48,438 bases of DNA from Thermoguttaceae bacterium (GCA_028695965.1 JAQVHZ010000013.1:1-48438), one strand, 5' to 3'; positions 8,240-16,305 are shown, counted from the stretch's first letter. Notes: generated from the sequence alone by a model not told the origin. Numbers and translations: made by a program.

Positions 8240-10630
8240 ATGTTATCGAAAGTTTTTGCCTTAACGCCACGTCTCTTTCCCATTCTATGCGTCGCTGTGC
8301 TCCTGACAGCCAATGCGTTTGGCGTAGAAAACTCCAAAAAATTCGCCGTTGAAACCTTCGACGGCGTTCCTATGATTACGATCGACGGTTCGCCTGTGCG
8401 GTCGCGTATCTTTTCCGCTATCCCATCAGACGCCGCTCCTCTGAGAGCAACAGATTCTTGGCAAACGATCGAGTATGAATTTGTAGCGCCAGAAACGGTT
8501 AATGGCGACGGCACAATCCATTTCCGCTTTGGATCCGCTCCTGGGATCGTCGCTGTCGATAATTTCTCGATCATTGAAAAAGGAACCAAAGTCCCAGTCG
8601 CAGGACCTTGCGCGTTTGAGTCAAAAGCCGAGTTTGAAGCCAAATGGGGCTCTCGACACGAAACCTTTCAAGGCGTCGCAATAGGTTCGTTTAATATTCT
8701 GCAAAACGCCGGGCATGACGAATCAAGCGCGCTTGTCGTTCGCATCAACGATTACCCCAAAGAATTAAACCCTGATTTTGTTCTTTTTCACAAAGAAGAA
8801 CTAACGTTCAAAAAAGGGAAAACTTACGTCGTCAAATTCGACTTACGCGCCAGCGCGGCGCGTCAGCTCTACGTTAGCCTCTATCGACCCGCTTCTCCTT
8901 TGTACATAAAAATTGCCTCGATAGAAAAGAACGTCTTTGAAAGCCAAATCAAACTTGCTGCAGACGCCGGAATTGACTTCGTTTCGTTCTATCTGCCGGT
9001 TCCATTTTGGCCTGAGGACGACGGAATATACGATTGGACCCTGCTCGACAAAATATGCGACTCCGTGTTAAAGGCAAATCCCAACGCGCGCCTCATACCT
9101 CGCTTACCCCTTGACGCGTCTAAATCGTGGCTTGACAAGTATCCCGAAGCGCGCGCTATTTGGAAAAATGCCAGAGAAGATTGGGACGGACAAGGTTGGG
9201 ACTGGGCTTCGCCCTCTTCGCCGCTATATCGTAAAGTTGCCAGCGAGGCGCTTGCCGCTGCGATTCGTCATCTTGAAGATAAATACGGCGACTCAATCGC
9301 CGGCTATCATCCTGTCGGACAAAACACGAGCGAATGGTTTACTCCTAACACTTGGAGCGAGGGCTATGCTGGCTTCTCTGACGCCGACCGAGTCGCTTTT
9401 CGACAGTGGCTTGCCGACAAGTATTCGGACGACCGAGCGCTCCAACAAGCCTGGAACGACCCCAACATTACGCTTGAAACAGCAGAGGTTCCAAGCGTAG
9501 AAGAACGAGACGCTTCGCGCGAAAAACCGTTTGTCGAGTCGCAAAAACTCCTCGATTTCAACGCCTACTGGCAAGGCGCAATGACGGGCGTTATTCTTGA
9601 ACTTGCAAAAACGATCCGAAAAGAAACAAACGGACGTAAACTTTCATTTGCCTTTTACGGCTATTCCTATGAGTTTTCGTACGTTTCTAAAGGACCTGCC
9701 GCCAGCGCGCACTACGCGCTTTGCGACCTGCTCGAGTCTCCTGATATCGACGTTATCTGTTCGCCAATCTCCTATTCGGATCGCCAATTAGGAGGCGGGT
9801 GCTCTTGTATGCTTAACGCAGAAAGCGTTACGAAAGCTGGAAAACTTTATCTCTATGAAGACGATTCGCGCACTTTCCTCGCATATGCTGCAGGAGCTGA
9901 CGTCTCAAGCACGACGAACCTCAACGACTCAATAAGCGTTCTCTTGCGAAACTCCGCTCAATGTGCTCTACGTAATTTCGGAACGTGGCTTGTGGACCTT
10001 GGCGCGACCGGTTGGTACGATTCGCCTGAACTATGGCAAGCGTCCGCTTCGCTCGAAAAACTCGACAGGTATTTCCTGGAAAATCCTACTCCGTACCTTC
10101 CGGAGATCGGGGTCTTTCTTGGAGAAGAATCGATGCTTAAAATATCTAACGGAAAGTATCCAGGCAATGGAATCTCCGCCGTACGCGCGCAGTTCAATCG
10201 TCTCGGCGCTCCATACGCGCAATACGAGCTTGCCGACCTGCTCGAGGGACGCGTCGACGCTCATAAATTAACCGTCATATTAAACAGCGAAGTCCTGGAC
10301 AAAGAAACGTGCGGGAAGATCCTGCGGCAAGCGGCAAAGACAAACGCGCGCGTCCTGTGGGGAAACTCCTCAGGATTCACTACCAACGACCTTCGAAAGG
10401 AAGCCGTTGCCGCGGGAGTTTGGATCTATACGGACCTGTGGTGCAACGTTTGCGCTAACGGTCCCTTTGTTCTGCTTCACGCTCCTGCCGACGGAGATTA
10501 TACCTTCAAAGCTCCAAACGGGAGGAAAACAATCTACGACTATTTTACCGACGAACTGCTTTCCGACGAAGGAACGTATACTCTCCCAATGAAATTGGGC
10601 GACACGAAAATCTTTCGTTTAGAGCAATAG
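8240..10630 (+). CDS. Secreted GH42-like (clan GH-A) glycoside hydrolase, copy 2
   Basis: Predicted exported glycosidase of 796 aa. Signal peptide at residues 1-27 (ends TANAFG). Residues 35-220 look like one or two jelly-roll modules (GTIHFRFGSAPG; YVVKFDLRAS). From about residue 235 a TIM barrel begins with VFESQIKLAADAGIDFVSF, followed by PRLPLDASKSWL. Candidate acid/base is Glu365 in QNTSEWF; candidate nucleophile is Glu540 in LYLYEDDSRT. The pattern resembles planctomycete and Bacteroidetes proteins annotated as beta-galactosidase-like/GH42; the substrate is unknown. I place the start at ATG 8240, not 8201, because GGAGAAG sits just before it and the same upstream extension is broken by a stop in copy 1. 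Part of a three-gene array. Confidence 0.85.
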   Translation: MLSKVFALTPRLFPILCVAVLLTANAFGVENSKKFAVETFDGVPMITIDGSPVRSRIFSAIPSDAAPLRATDSWQTIEYEFVAPETVNGDGTIHFRFGSAPGIVAVDNFSIIEKGTKVPVAGPCAFESKAEFEAKWGSRHETFQGVAIGSFNILQNAGHDESSALVVRINDYPKELNPDFVLFHKEELTFKKGKTYVVKFDLRASAARQLYVSLYRPASPLYIKIASIEKNVFESQIKLAADAGIDFVSFYLPVPFWPEDDGIYDWTLLDKICDSVLKANPNARLIPRLPLDASKSWLDKYPEARAIWKNAREDWDGQGWDWASPSSPLYRKVASEALAAAIRHLEDKYGDSIAGYHPVGQNTSEWFTPNTWSEGYAGFSDADRVAFRQWLADKYSDDRALQQAWNDPNITLETAEVPSVEERDASREKPFVESQKLLDFNAYWQGAMTGVILELAKTIRKETNGRKLSFAFYGYSYEFSYVSKGPAASAHYALCDLLESPDIDVICSPISYSDRQLGGGCSCMLNAESVTKAGKLYLYEDDSRTFLAYAAGADVSSTTNLNDSISVLLRNSAQCALRNFGTWLVDLGATGWYDSPELWQASASLEKLDRYFLENPTPYLPEIGVFLGEESMLKISNGKYPGNGISAVRAQFNRLGAPYAQYELADLLEGRVDAHKLTVILNSEVLDKETCGKILRQAAKTNARVLWGNSSGFTTNDLRKEAVAAGVWIYTDLWCNVCANGPFVLLHAPADGDYTFKAPNGRKTIYDYFTDELLSDEGTYTLPMKLGDTKIFRLEQ

Positions 10631-10712
10631 TCTCAATGTTTTGGAAGGAACGTCAATCTGCAGCGGAGCGTAAATGCGGCTGGATGCAATTGTTTTCTGT
10701 GGAGAATCTCAA

Positions 10713-13103
10713 ATGTTATCGAAAGTTTTTACCTTATCGACGCACATTTCCTCTCTTCTATGCGTCTCCTTACTCCTGACGGTTAATGCATTTGGCGCAG
10801 AAGACTCCAAGAAATTCGCCGTTGAAACTTTTGACGGCGTTCCTATGATTACGATCGACGGCTCGCCCGTTCGGTCGCGTATCTTTTTCGGTATGCCCTC
10901 AGACGCCGCTCCTCTGACAGCAACGGACGCTTGGCAAACGTTTGAACACGAATTTGTGGCGCAGGAATCTGTTAAAAGAGACGGCACAATCCATTTCCGT
11001 TTTGGTCCCGCCCCGGGGACCGTCGCTATCGATAATTTCTCGATCATTGAGAAAAGAACCAATATCCCTGTCGCAGGACCTTATACTTTTGACTCAAAAG
11101 CCGAATTTGAAGACAAATGGGACTCTTGGCACAGAATCTTTCAAGACGTCGAAATAGGCTCGTTTAAGATCCAGCAAAACGTCGGACCCGACAAATCAAG
11201 CGCGCTTGTCGTTCGTATTAATATTTATCCAAAAGAATTGAAGTCTGATTTTCATCTTTTTCACAAAAGTGAACTATCGTTCAAAAAAGGAGAAACTTAT
11301 GTCGTCAAATTCGACTTGCACGCCAGTGTAGTGCGACAGCTCAACGTTGACGTCTATTGCGTTTCTCCTTCATACGTAAAAATAGCCTCGATAGGAAAGA
11401 ATGTCTTCGAAAGCCAAATCAAACTGGCCGCAGACGCCGGAGTCGATTTCGTTTCATTCAATCCGATGGTTCCCGTATGGCCTGACGACGACGGAGCATA
11501 CGACTGGACTAAGCTCGACAAGATGTGCGACTCAGCATTAAAGGCAAACCCTAACGCGCTCCTCATACCTCGCTTGCGGTTTAACGCGACCAAAGCATGG
11601 CTCGATAAAAATCCTGAAGCGCGCGCCATTTGGAAAAATATCCCCGAAGATTGGAACGGACAAGAGGGTTGGGACTGGGCTTCGCCCTCTTCGCCGCTGT
11701 ATCGTAAGGTAGCCTGCGAGGCCCTTGCTGCGGCAATCCGCCATCTCGAAGAAAAATACGGCGACTCAATCGCGGGCTATCATCCCGCCGGACAAAACAC
11801 AAGCGAATGGTTTACGCCTAACGCCTGGGACGAAGGGTATGCCGGCTTCTCCGACGCTGATCGCGTCGCCTTTCGACAATGGCTCGCCGACAAATACCCA
11901 AACGACCAAGCGCTCCAACAAGCTTGGCACGACCCTAACATTACGCTTGAAACCGCAGCAGTTCCAAGCGTAGAAGAACGGGACGCATCGCGCGAAAAGC
12001 CGTTCGTCGAATCGCAAAAACTCCTCGATTTCAACGCCTATTGGCAAAGCTCGATGACGGGCGTCATTCTTGAACTTGCACAAACAGTTCGAAAAGAAAC
12101 AAACGGACGTAAACTGTCGGTCTTCTTCTACGGTTATTCCTATGAGTTTTCGGCTCTTTCCAAAGGTCCAGCCTGCAGCGCGCACTATGCGCTTCGTAAT
12201 CTGCTTGAATCTCCCAATATCGATATTATCTGTTCGCTAATCTCCTATTCAGATCGGCAGTTAGGGGGCGGATGTTCCTGTATGCTCAATGCAGAAAGCG
12301 TTATGAACGCTGGAAAACTGTACCTCTATGAAGACGATTCGTACACTTTTCTCGCACATGCCGTCGGCGCCACTCTCGCAAGTACGACGAACCTCAGCGA
12401 CTCAATAAGCGTTCTCTTGCGAAACTCTGCTCAATCTGCACTGCGCAATTTCGGGACGTGGCTCATGGACCTTGGCGCGACCGGTTGGTACGATTCGCCC
12501 GAACTATGGCAGGCGGCTGCCTCGCTCGAAAAGCTCGATAGGTATTTCCTCGACAATCCTACTCCGTATCTTCCAGAGGTTGGGGGCTTTCTAGGGGAAG
12601 AATCGATGCTAAAAATATCTAGCGGAAAATATTCAGCGCTAGGCGTCTACGAAATACGCGCACAGCTCAATCGTCTCGGCGCTCCGTACGCGCAATACGA
12701 ACTTGCCGACCTGCTCGGGGGCCGCGTCGACGCTCCTAAATTGACGGTCGTTTTAAACAGCGACGCCCTGGACAATGAAACGCGAAGGAAAATATCACAG
12801 CGAGCGGCGAAGACGAATGCGCGCGTTTTTTGGGGAAACCTATCTGGATTCACTGCAGACGACCTTCGAAAGGAAGCTTCTGCCGCAGGGGTTTGGGTCT
12901 ATACGAACCTGTGGTGCAACGTCTGGGCTAACGGTCCCTTTGTTCTGCTTCACGCTCCTGCCGACGGCGATTATACCTTCACCGCTCCAAACAGCACGAA
13001 AAAAATCTACGACTACTTTACCAATGAACTGCTTTCGGACGAAGGAACGTACATATTACCAATGAAATTGGGCGATACGAAAATCTTTCGTTTGGAGCAA
13101 TAA
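10713..13103 (+). CDS. Secreted GH42-like (clan GH-A) glycoside hydrolase, copy 3
   Basis: 796-aa paralogue of copy 2, with the same layout: signal peptide (ends TVNAFG), N-terminal carbohydrate-binding-like region, TIM barrel with QNTSEWF and LYLYEDDSYT. The candidate nucleophile Glu is kept; the following R of the DDSRT motif is Y here. Other differences from copies 1 and 2 cluster in the binding module (KELKSDFHLF; DLHASVVRQL) and near the C-terminus (ANSTKKIYDYF region). This suggests it has drifted more, perhaps in substrate preference. The start is ATG 10713, preceded by GGAGAAT. A serine hydrolase begins 42 bases downstream and may be in the same transcript. Confidence 0.85.
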   Translation: MLSKVFTLSTHISSLLCVSLLLTVNAFGAEDSKKFAVETFDGVPMITIDGSPVRSRIFFGMPSDAAPLTATDAWQTFEHEFVAQESVKRDGTIHFRFGPAPGTVAIDNFSIIEKRTNIPVAGPYTFDSKAEFEDKWDSWHRIFQDVEIGSFKIQQNVGPDKSSALVVRINIYPKELKSDFHLFHKSELSFKKGETYVVKFDLHASVVRQLNVDVYCVSPSYVKIASIGKNVFESQIKLAADAGVDFVSFNPMVPVWPDDDGAYDWTKLDKMCDSALKANPNALLIPRLRFNATKAWLDKNPEARAIWKNIPEDWNGQEGWDWASPSSPLYRKVACEALAAAIRHLEEKYGDSIAGYHPAGQNTSEWFTPNAWDEGYAGFSDADRVAFRQWLADKYPNDQALQQAWHDPNITLETAAVPSVEERDASREKPFVESQKLLDFNAYWQSSMTGVILELAQTVRKETNGRKLSVFFYGYSYEFSALSKGPACSAHYALRNLLESPNIDIICSLISYSDRQLGGGCSCMLNAESVMNAGKLYLYEDDSYTFLAHAVGATLASTTNLSDSISVLLRNSAQSALRNFGTWLMDLGATGWYDSPELWQAAASLEKLDRYFLDNPTPYLPEVGGFLGEESMLKISSGKYSALGVYEIRAQLNRLGAPYAQYELADLLGGRVDAPKLTVVLNSDALDNETRRKISQRAAKTNARVFWGNLSGFTADDLRKEASAAGVWVYTNLWCNVWANGPFVLLHAPADGDYTFTAPNSTKKIYDYFTNELLSDEGTYILPMKLGDTKIFRLEQ

Positions 13104-13144
13104 TCACAACGCCCAGAAGTACGTTTATTATTTAAGGAACTACT

Positions 13145-14095
13145 ATGAACGCTTTAAGACCACTAACGTTCGGTGCGATGACAATCGCTTCGTTCTTCTC
13201 GTTTGCTATGTTTGCTCACGCTCAAGAAGTCAAGCATGAGCGGCTCCTCCCCGAACTCGTCAAAATCGCCGACGAAGACGGTAAGAAAGTCTATAATATC
13301 TGCGAAATTTGCGACGGCGTTTCCGAAACGGCGGTCATTCGCTCTGAAATTCGATGTCACAACACCTACTCCATCGCCAAGCTTTTCACCTGCACCGCTA
13401 TCGGAATTCTAGAAGACCAGGGCAAACTCAACGTCGACGACCCCGTCTACCCGATTTTCGAAAAGAAGTTTCCGACAGACTTCGATCCGAACTGGAAAAA
13501 AGTTACTATTTCCGACGTCATGCGCCATCGCGCCGGTTTTGCGACGGACTCGCTTGATATCGATACCAACAACGCCGCCGAATGGAAAGACCGAAACTTC
13601 CTCAATATCGTCTTATCGCAGCCGCTGCCTAACGAGCCCGGTTCAAAATTCGTCTACACTGACGCGACCTTTTATCTCGCCTCGAGAATCGTTTCTGAAA
13701 TAACGGGCGAGCCGCTCAATCAGTTCATGATCAGGGAGCTCCTGGAACCTTTACAATTTGCGGAATACGCCTTCTCCACCGATCCCGAAGGATTTCCTAT
13801 TGGCGCGACCGGCATGTATATCTCCACAGAAGATATGGCTAAACTCGGTCAGCTCTATGTTCAAGACGGCGTTTATAACGGCAAGAGGCTCCTCTCCAAA
13901 GAATTTGTCGATAAAGCCTTTGAAAGAAATTTCGAACTTAATCCGCTCGACAAAGAAGGAAACGCATTTGCCAAAGGAGGGATGAACGGACAGTACCTCT
14001 ATATGAATCGCAAGACGAAACGCGTCGTTGCCCTTCATTCTTTTAACGCGGACGTCGGCGCAATTGTAAAATACGTGCTCGAACATGATAAATAA
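13145..14095 (+). CDS. Secreted serine hydrolase, beta-lactamase/class C-like
   Basis: Predicted exported hydrolase of 316 aa in the AmpC/penicillin-binding-protein-like fold. The signal peptide covers residues 1-26 (ends AMFAHA-QE). The catalytic SxxK motif is S76-I-A-K79, followed by the typical helix TCTAIGILEDQGKL and then SDVMRHRAGF, where the family has 'LL.H.SG'. The second motif is Y-T-D (VYTDATFYLAS) in place of the usual Y-x-N. At the C-terminus a clear KTG/HxG motif is not obvious. Such proteins in carbohydrate loci often act as esterases or peptidases rather than beta-lactamases, so antibiotic resistance should not be inferred. AAGGAAC lies upstream of the ATG. It is probably the last gene of the GH42-like transcript. 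Confidence 0.8.
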   Translation: MNALRPLTFGAMTIASFFSFAMFAHAQEVKHERLLPELVKIADEDGKKVYNICEICDGVSETAVIRSEIRCHNTYSIAKLFTCTAIGILEDQGKLNVDDPVYPIFEKKFPTDFDPNWKKVTISDVMRHRAGFATDSLDIDTNNAAEWKDRNFLNIVLSQPLPNEPGSKFVYTDATFYLASRIVSEITGEPLNQFMIRELLEPLQFAEYAFSTDPEGFPIGATGMYISTEDMAKLGQLYVQDGVYNGKRLLSKEFVDKAFERNFELNPLDKEGNAFAKGGMNGQYLYMNRKTKRVVALHSFNADVGAIVKYVLEHDK

Positions 14096-14106
14096 TCGAG
14101 CGGCAC

Positions 14107-14136
14107 AACGCCTGGCGCGAACGTCAGGCGTTTTTT
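14107..14136 (+). terminator. Rho-independent terminator
   Basis: AACGCCTGGCG-CGAA-CGTCAGGCGTT (11 pairs, one of them G-T) followed by six T. It closes the GH42-like/serine hydrolase unit 11 bases after the stop. Confidence 0.92.
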
Positions 14137-14139
14137 GTT

Positions 14140-14437
14140 GCGTCGCTTGACAACGAAAGAGAAGAACTACGAGCAGAACTAGAAACTCTGGATTATTGTT
14201 GTTCGGCTCGGCAGCAGGAAGGCAAATGGGATCCCGCGTCATTGGCGTTATCACGAGAACGCTTGGTTCAGCAAAAGCCGCAGTATGCCTTCCGCGCCTC
14301 CGCGGTTCTTGCAAACGCAATGGAACGGCGCTCTGGACAGCTGGAGAAAGACGCCGATGAAGCGCATAAGGAAATTCGAGAAATTTTTAATAGAGGAAGT
14401 TGAAGTATTAGAACAATCTTTGCATACTAAAGAGTAA
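14140..14437 (+). pseudogene. Remnant of a small coiled-coil-like gene, start lost and frameshifted
   Basis: A frame ending at TGA 14401-14403 encodes a charged helical sequence (EREELRAELETLDYCC... MERRSGQLEKDADEAHKE). It is open back through the terminator with no usable start codon before an internal ATG at 14320. In the next frame, ATG 14357 to TAA 14435-14437 gives MKRIRKFEKFLIEEVEVLEQ followed by SLHTKE. Its stop overlaps the AAGGAGG of the next gene, which is the packing expected of a true gene end. I infer one decayed gene of roughly 100 codons whose start was lost and whose reading frame shifted near 14357-14400. No family recognised. Alternatively the second piece is an independent 26-aa ORF. 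Confidence 0.5.
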
Positions 14438-14450
14438 GGAGGTTTCTGAT

Positions 14451-14747
14451 ATGAAACGAAATAGAAAACAAAAAATATACTACGGTCTGGCTTGGGCTAC
14501 CATTATTGCGTATCTGTCGCTTGTGATAGGCTGTGCTCTTTTTGGGCCTAGCATCAAAGGAGTTGGTAGTGTTGTATGGGCTTGTCTTACGGGCCCAATA
14601 TGGTTGACCGCTTCATTCTTCTTTTATGAGTTCTCGAAAGAATGGACGGAAGAACAAGTTAAAGAATATCGCAATTCACGTCCTTTTGTGCCGCCTGAAG
14701 TCGTTGAAAAAAACAAGCAGGACAGTTTAAAAAACAGGAAATCGTAA
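14451..14747 (+). CDS. Small two-segment membrane protein, unknown function
   Basis: 98-aa protein with a basic N-terminus (MKRNRKQKIYYG), two hydrophobic segments at about residues 12-34 (AWATIIAYLSLVIGCALFG) and 42-62 (WACLTGPIWLTASFFFYEF), and a charged C-terminal tail. It has an excellent ribosome-binding site, AAGGAGG at 14436-14442, eight bases before the ATG. The next reading frame starts inside its stop codon (TAATG), so the two were translationally coupled. Codon use (AGA, AAA, AGT) and base composition look more A/T-rich than the GH42-like genes, hinting at foreign origin. It is the only intact gene in a decayed cluster beside tRNA-Val. No homologous family recognised. Confidence 0.65.
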   Translation: MKRNRKQKIYYGLAWATIIAYLSLVIGCALFGPSIKGVGSVVWACLTGPIWLTASFFFYEFSKEWTEEQVKEYRNSRPFVPPEVVEKNKQDSLKNRKS

Positions 14748-15061
14748 TGGCTAAGACAACCAGTGTTTTCGTTTCTGGCGAAGCTAGAACGTTAAGTAAC
14801 GAAGAGTTCGACGTCAAGTTCAACAAGTCGATCGAGCAGTTAGAAAAGGGACTGACGAAGGGGCAGAGATTTCTTAAACTTTAATACGACGAGAACCAGC
14901 GTTTAAACGACGCTCTTGGGCGTTGGGTCGAAGGTTTGTCTCTGTGGCAAATGCATCCGGGGATGTGGGTCGAGAGCACGAGGTTAAAGAGCAAAGTTCA
15001 GCTAAACCGTTTGTTTCAAGCTGTTTATTCTAACCAGTCGGTAGCGACTTCTTGCTTCTGA
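14747..15061 (+). pseudogene. Small gene interrupted by an in-frame TAA
   Basis: ATG at 14747-14749 overlaps the upstream stop (TAATG). The first 45 codons read MAKTTSVFVSGEARTLSNEE and on to GQRFLKL, then TAA at 14882-14884. The same frame continues directly with YDENQRLNDALGRWVEGLSL and on to LFQAVYSNQSVATSCF, ending at TGA 15059-15061. Both halves have similar coding character, so a nonsense mutation in a gene of about 104 codons is the simplest explanation. TAA recoding has no support here. An independent 45-aa protein is possible. Family unknown. Confidence 0.5.
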
Positions 15062-15179
15062 ACTGTTTCTACGTTCTATTTTTTCGAGATAGAAGCGACG
15101 ATCATCTGTCGTTATAAAAGACAACAAACAATCTTGGCGGACACAAAGTTTTTGTATCTTTTCAGACATTACCCTTCAC

Positions 15180-15200
15180 TTTTTACCCATTGGGTAAAAA
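15180..15200. promoter_or_regulatory. Near-perfect 21-base palindrome
   Basis: TTTTTACCCA-T-TGGGTAAAAA is symmetric around one central base. A hairpin would need a five-base loop, leaving eight pairs. There is no trailing T-run in either direction beyond the arms, so it looks more like a protein-binding palindrome than a terminator. It lies between the decayed islet and tRNA-Val. The remaining bases 15062-15273 show nothing else. Confidence 0.35.
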
Positions 15201-15273
15201 ACAGGGATTTTTAAACAAAAGACTCGCCAAGCAAACTGCAGACAACACGTGTCAACACAACAGTTACGTCAAA

Positions 15274-15347
15274 TGGGCGACAGCAGATTCGAACTGCTGA
15301 CCTCCGCCGTGTGAAAGCGGCGCTCTAACCAGCTGAGCTAGCCGCCC
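15274..15347 (-). tRNA. tRNA-Val (CAC)
   Basis: The reverse complement folds as a full cloverleaf. The acceptor GGGCGGC pairs with the 3' arm GTCGCCC (one G-T). The anticodon stem CCGCT/GGCGG holds loop TTCACAC, giving anticodon CAC (codon GUG). The T-loop is TTCGAAT. The discriminator is A and CCA is not encoded. The 3' end faces the decayed small-gene islet. Confidence 0.93.
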
Positions 15348-15351
15348 AGAT

Positions 15352-15384
15352 AAAAAAAACCGGTCAACAAACTTGAACCGGTTT
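15352..15384 (-). terminator. Terminator after tRNA-Ala
   Basis: On the minus strand AAACCGGTTCAA pairs with TTGACCGGTTT (one bulge) and is followed by a run of eight T. It sits between the two tRNA genes, so tRNA-Ala ends here and tRNA-Val probably has its own promoter or receives read-through. Confidence 0.8.
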
Positions 15385-15386
15385 AG

Positions 15387-15459
15387 TGGAGAGTAAGGGA
15401 GTCGAACCCTCGGCCTCGACATTGCGAACGTCGCGCTCTCCCAACTGAGCTAACTCCCC
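15387..15459 (-). tRNA. tRNA-Ala (CGC)
   Basis: The reverse complement gives acceptor GGGGAGT pairing with ACTCTCC (one G-T). The D-arm is GCTCAGTTGGGAGAGC. The anticodon stem CGACG/TGTCG holds loop TTCGCAA (anticodon CGC, codon GCG), and the T-loop is TTCGACT. The discriminator is A and CCA is not encoded. Confidence 0.93.
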
Positions 15460-15633
15460 GAAAGCAGTTGTGTTGCCGATTATCAAAAACCTCAGTCCTT
15501 CGAGCAACGCTTTCTCAAACCAGCAGCCGTATTCTAGCCGAGTTTTCTGTTTCGTCAATTGTCTTTTTTTAAAAAAACAGATTTACTCCGCTTTTGCCCC
15601 TTCGTTCACTCTCCCACCGTCAGACCAAAATAG

Positions 15634-15667
15634 ATAAGACGCGCGTTTGCAAAAACGCGCGTCTTAT
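15634..15667 (-). terminator. Perfect 15-bp hairpin downstream of the small lipoprotein gene
   Basis: ATAAGACGCGCGTTT and its exact complement flank a GCAA loop. It lies about 50 bases beyond the lipoprotein stop on the minus strand, followed there by CTATTTT, a modest U-tail. The position and the very stable stem suggest a terminator. The rest of 15460-15719 shows no gene. Confidence 0.6.
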
Positions 15668-15719
15668 TGGATTCGTTTAACGTCTATGCGCACCCCCTAA
15701 GCCTCAAGCCTGATCGGTA

Positions 15720-15938
15720 TCAAGTAATACCGCCATGCGTACGATACGGGGTCATATGGCTCGGCTGATCGAGCATCCAGACGCGTTCCCACGTCTCCTC
15801 CGCCTGACGCAGGTCCTCAGACGTATTATAGAGCTGCTGTGTTCTCTTGGCGGGATCGCCGGAATATGCCGGCAAGACACAACCGACGGAACTCAACGCC
15901 AGCGCCCCCAACAACAGCGACAGTAACAATTTACGCAT
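15720..15938 (-). CDS. Small conserved planctomycete-type lipoprotein
   Basis: 72-aa protein with a lipoprotein signal peptide and lipobox LSSVGC (Cys20), so it should be lipid-anchored, probably in the outer membrane or facing the periplasm. The mature part is short: YSGDPAKRTQQLYNTSEDLR, then WERVWMLDQPSHMTPYRTHG at the C-terminus. The 'DQPSH.TP.RTHGG' ending is one I associate from memory with small lipoproteins recurrent in Planctomycetes; the function is unknown. A strong GGAGG precedes the ATG on the minus strand. The gene stands alone, with a hairpin downstream and about 370 bases of non-coding sequence upstream. Confidence 0.75.
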   Translation of the reverse strand: MRKLLLSLLLGALALSSVGCVLPAYSGDPAKRTQQLYNTSEDLRQAEETWERVWMLDQPSHMTPYRTHGGIT

Positions 15939-16305
15939 CGCGTTTCTCCTCCGTGATATGAAACGTTCTTCGATTTGTAGTTAGCGTCGTCGAAACGTTT
16001 CGGTTTAACCGATATACAACGCTTCTGCGACGAGTCGGCCTCACGCTTCTGCGTTCTTTTTGCTTGTTTGGAAAAATATCGGCTTTTCTTGCATTTCATC
16101 TGCAATGAATTTACCGCTTTTGTGGAAAAACCTTCGTTTTGTGCAAAACCTTCGACCATATGCGCGTTCACGAGTACCCGCCAGCGCATTGCAAACGTCT
16201 CTGCTTGCTTTAACAACGTAAGCTCTCCCGATTCTCGTATCGGTTATTTGGTGCGGAATATTTATAAAAAAGGAAAAGTTTACATTTTTCTCGATCAAAA
16301 ACAAT
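15939..16305. other. Non-coding stretch upstream of the lipoprotein gene
   Basis: No convincing gene. It should hold the lipoprotein promoter and 5' leader. The only structure seen is an inverted repeat GAAACGTT (15960-15967) / AACGTTTC (15994-16001) close to the ribosome-binding site. Open frames here have poor composition and no ribosome-binding sites. Confidence 0.5.

Larger units (their letters stand above)
5740..13103 (+). repeat. Tandem triplication of a ~2.4 kb GH42-like gene unit
   Basis: Three head-to-tail units with start codons at 5777, 8240 and 10713; the last two are exactly 2473 bases apart. The copied unit includes the spacer: 8165-8257 and 10638-10730 differ at only three of 93 bases by eye, while the spacer before copy 1 is more diverged and only the end (TGGAGA-TCTCAAATG) is shared. 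Protein similarity is very high along the whole length. The three copies look cotranscribed from the promoter at 5685. Confidence 0.93.

Noticed and set aside
13145-14095. Antibiotic-resistance beta-lactamase
   Set aside because: SxxK is present but the YxN motif is YTD and no KTG is evident; the genetic context is carbohydrate degradation, so a general serine hydrolase call is safer.
14882-14884. TAA readthrough or stop-codon reassignment
   Set aside because: Every other clear gene in the window ends at standard stops including TAA, and no recoding signal is seen.
15364-15558. 64-codon minus-strand frame containing ELAQLGERDV and STPLLSTKPV
   Set aside because: It is the conceptual translation of tRNA-Ala and its flanks, a well-known artefact, with no ribosome-binding site.
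16041-16304. 87-codon minus-strand frame upstream of the lipoprotein gene
   Set aside because: No ribosome-binding site, Phe/Lys-rich unpatterned composition and no recognisable feature; treated as leader/intergenic sequence.
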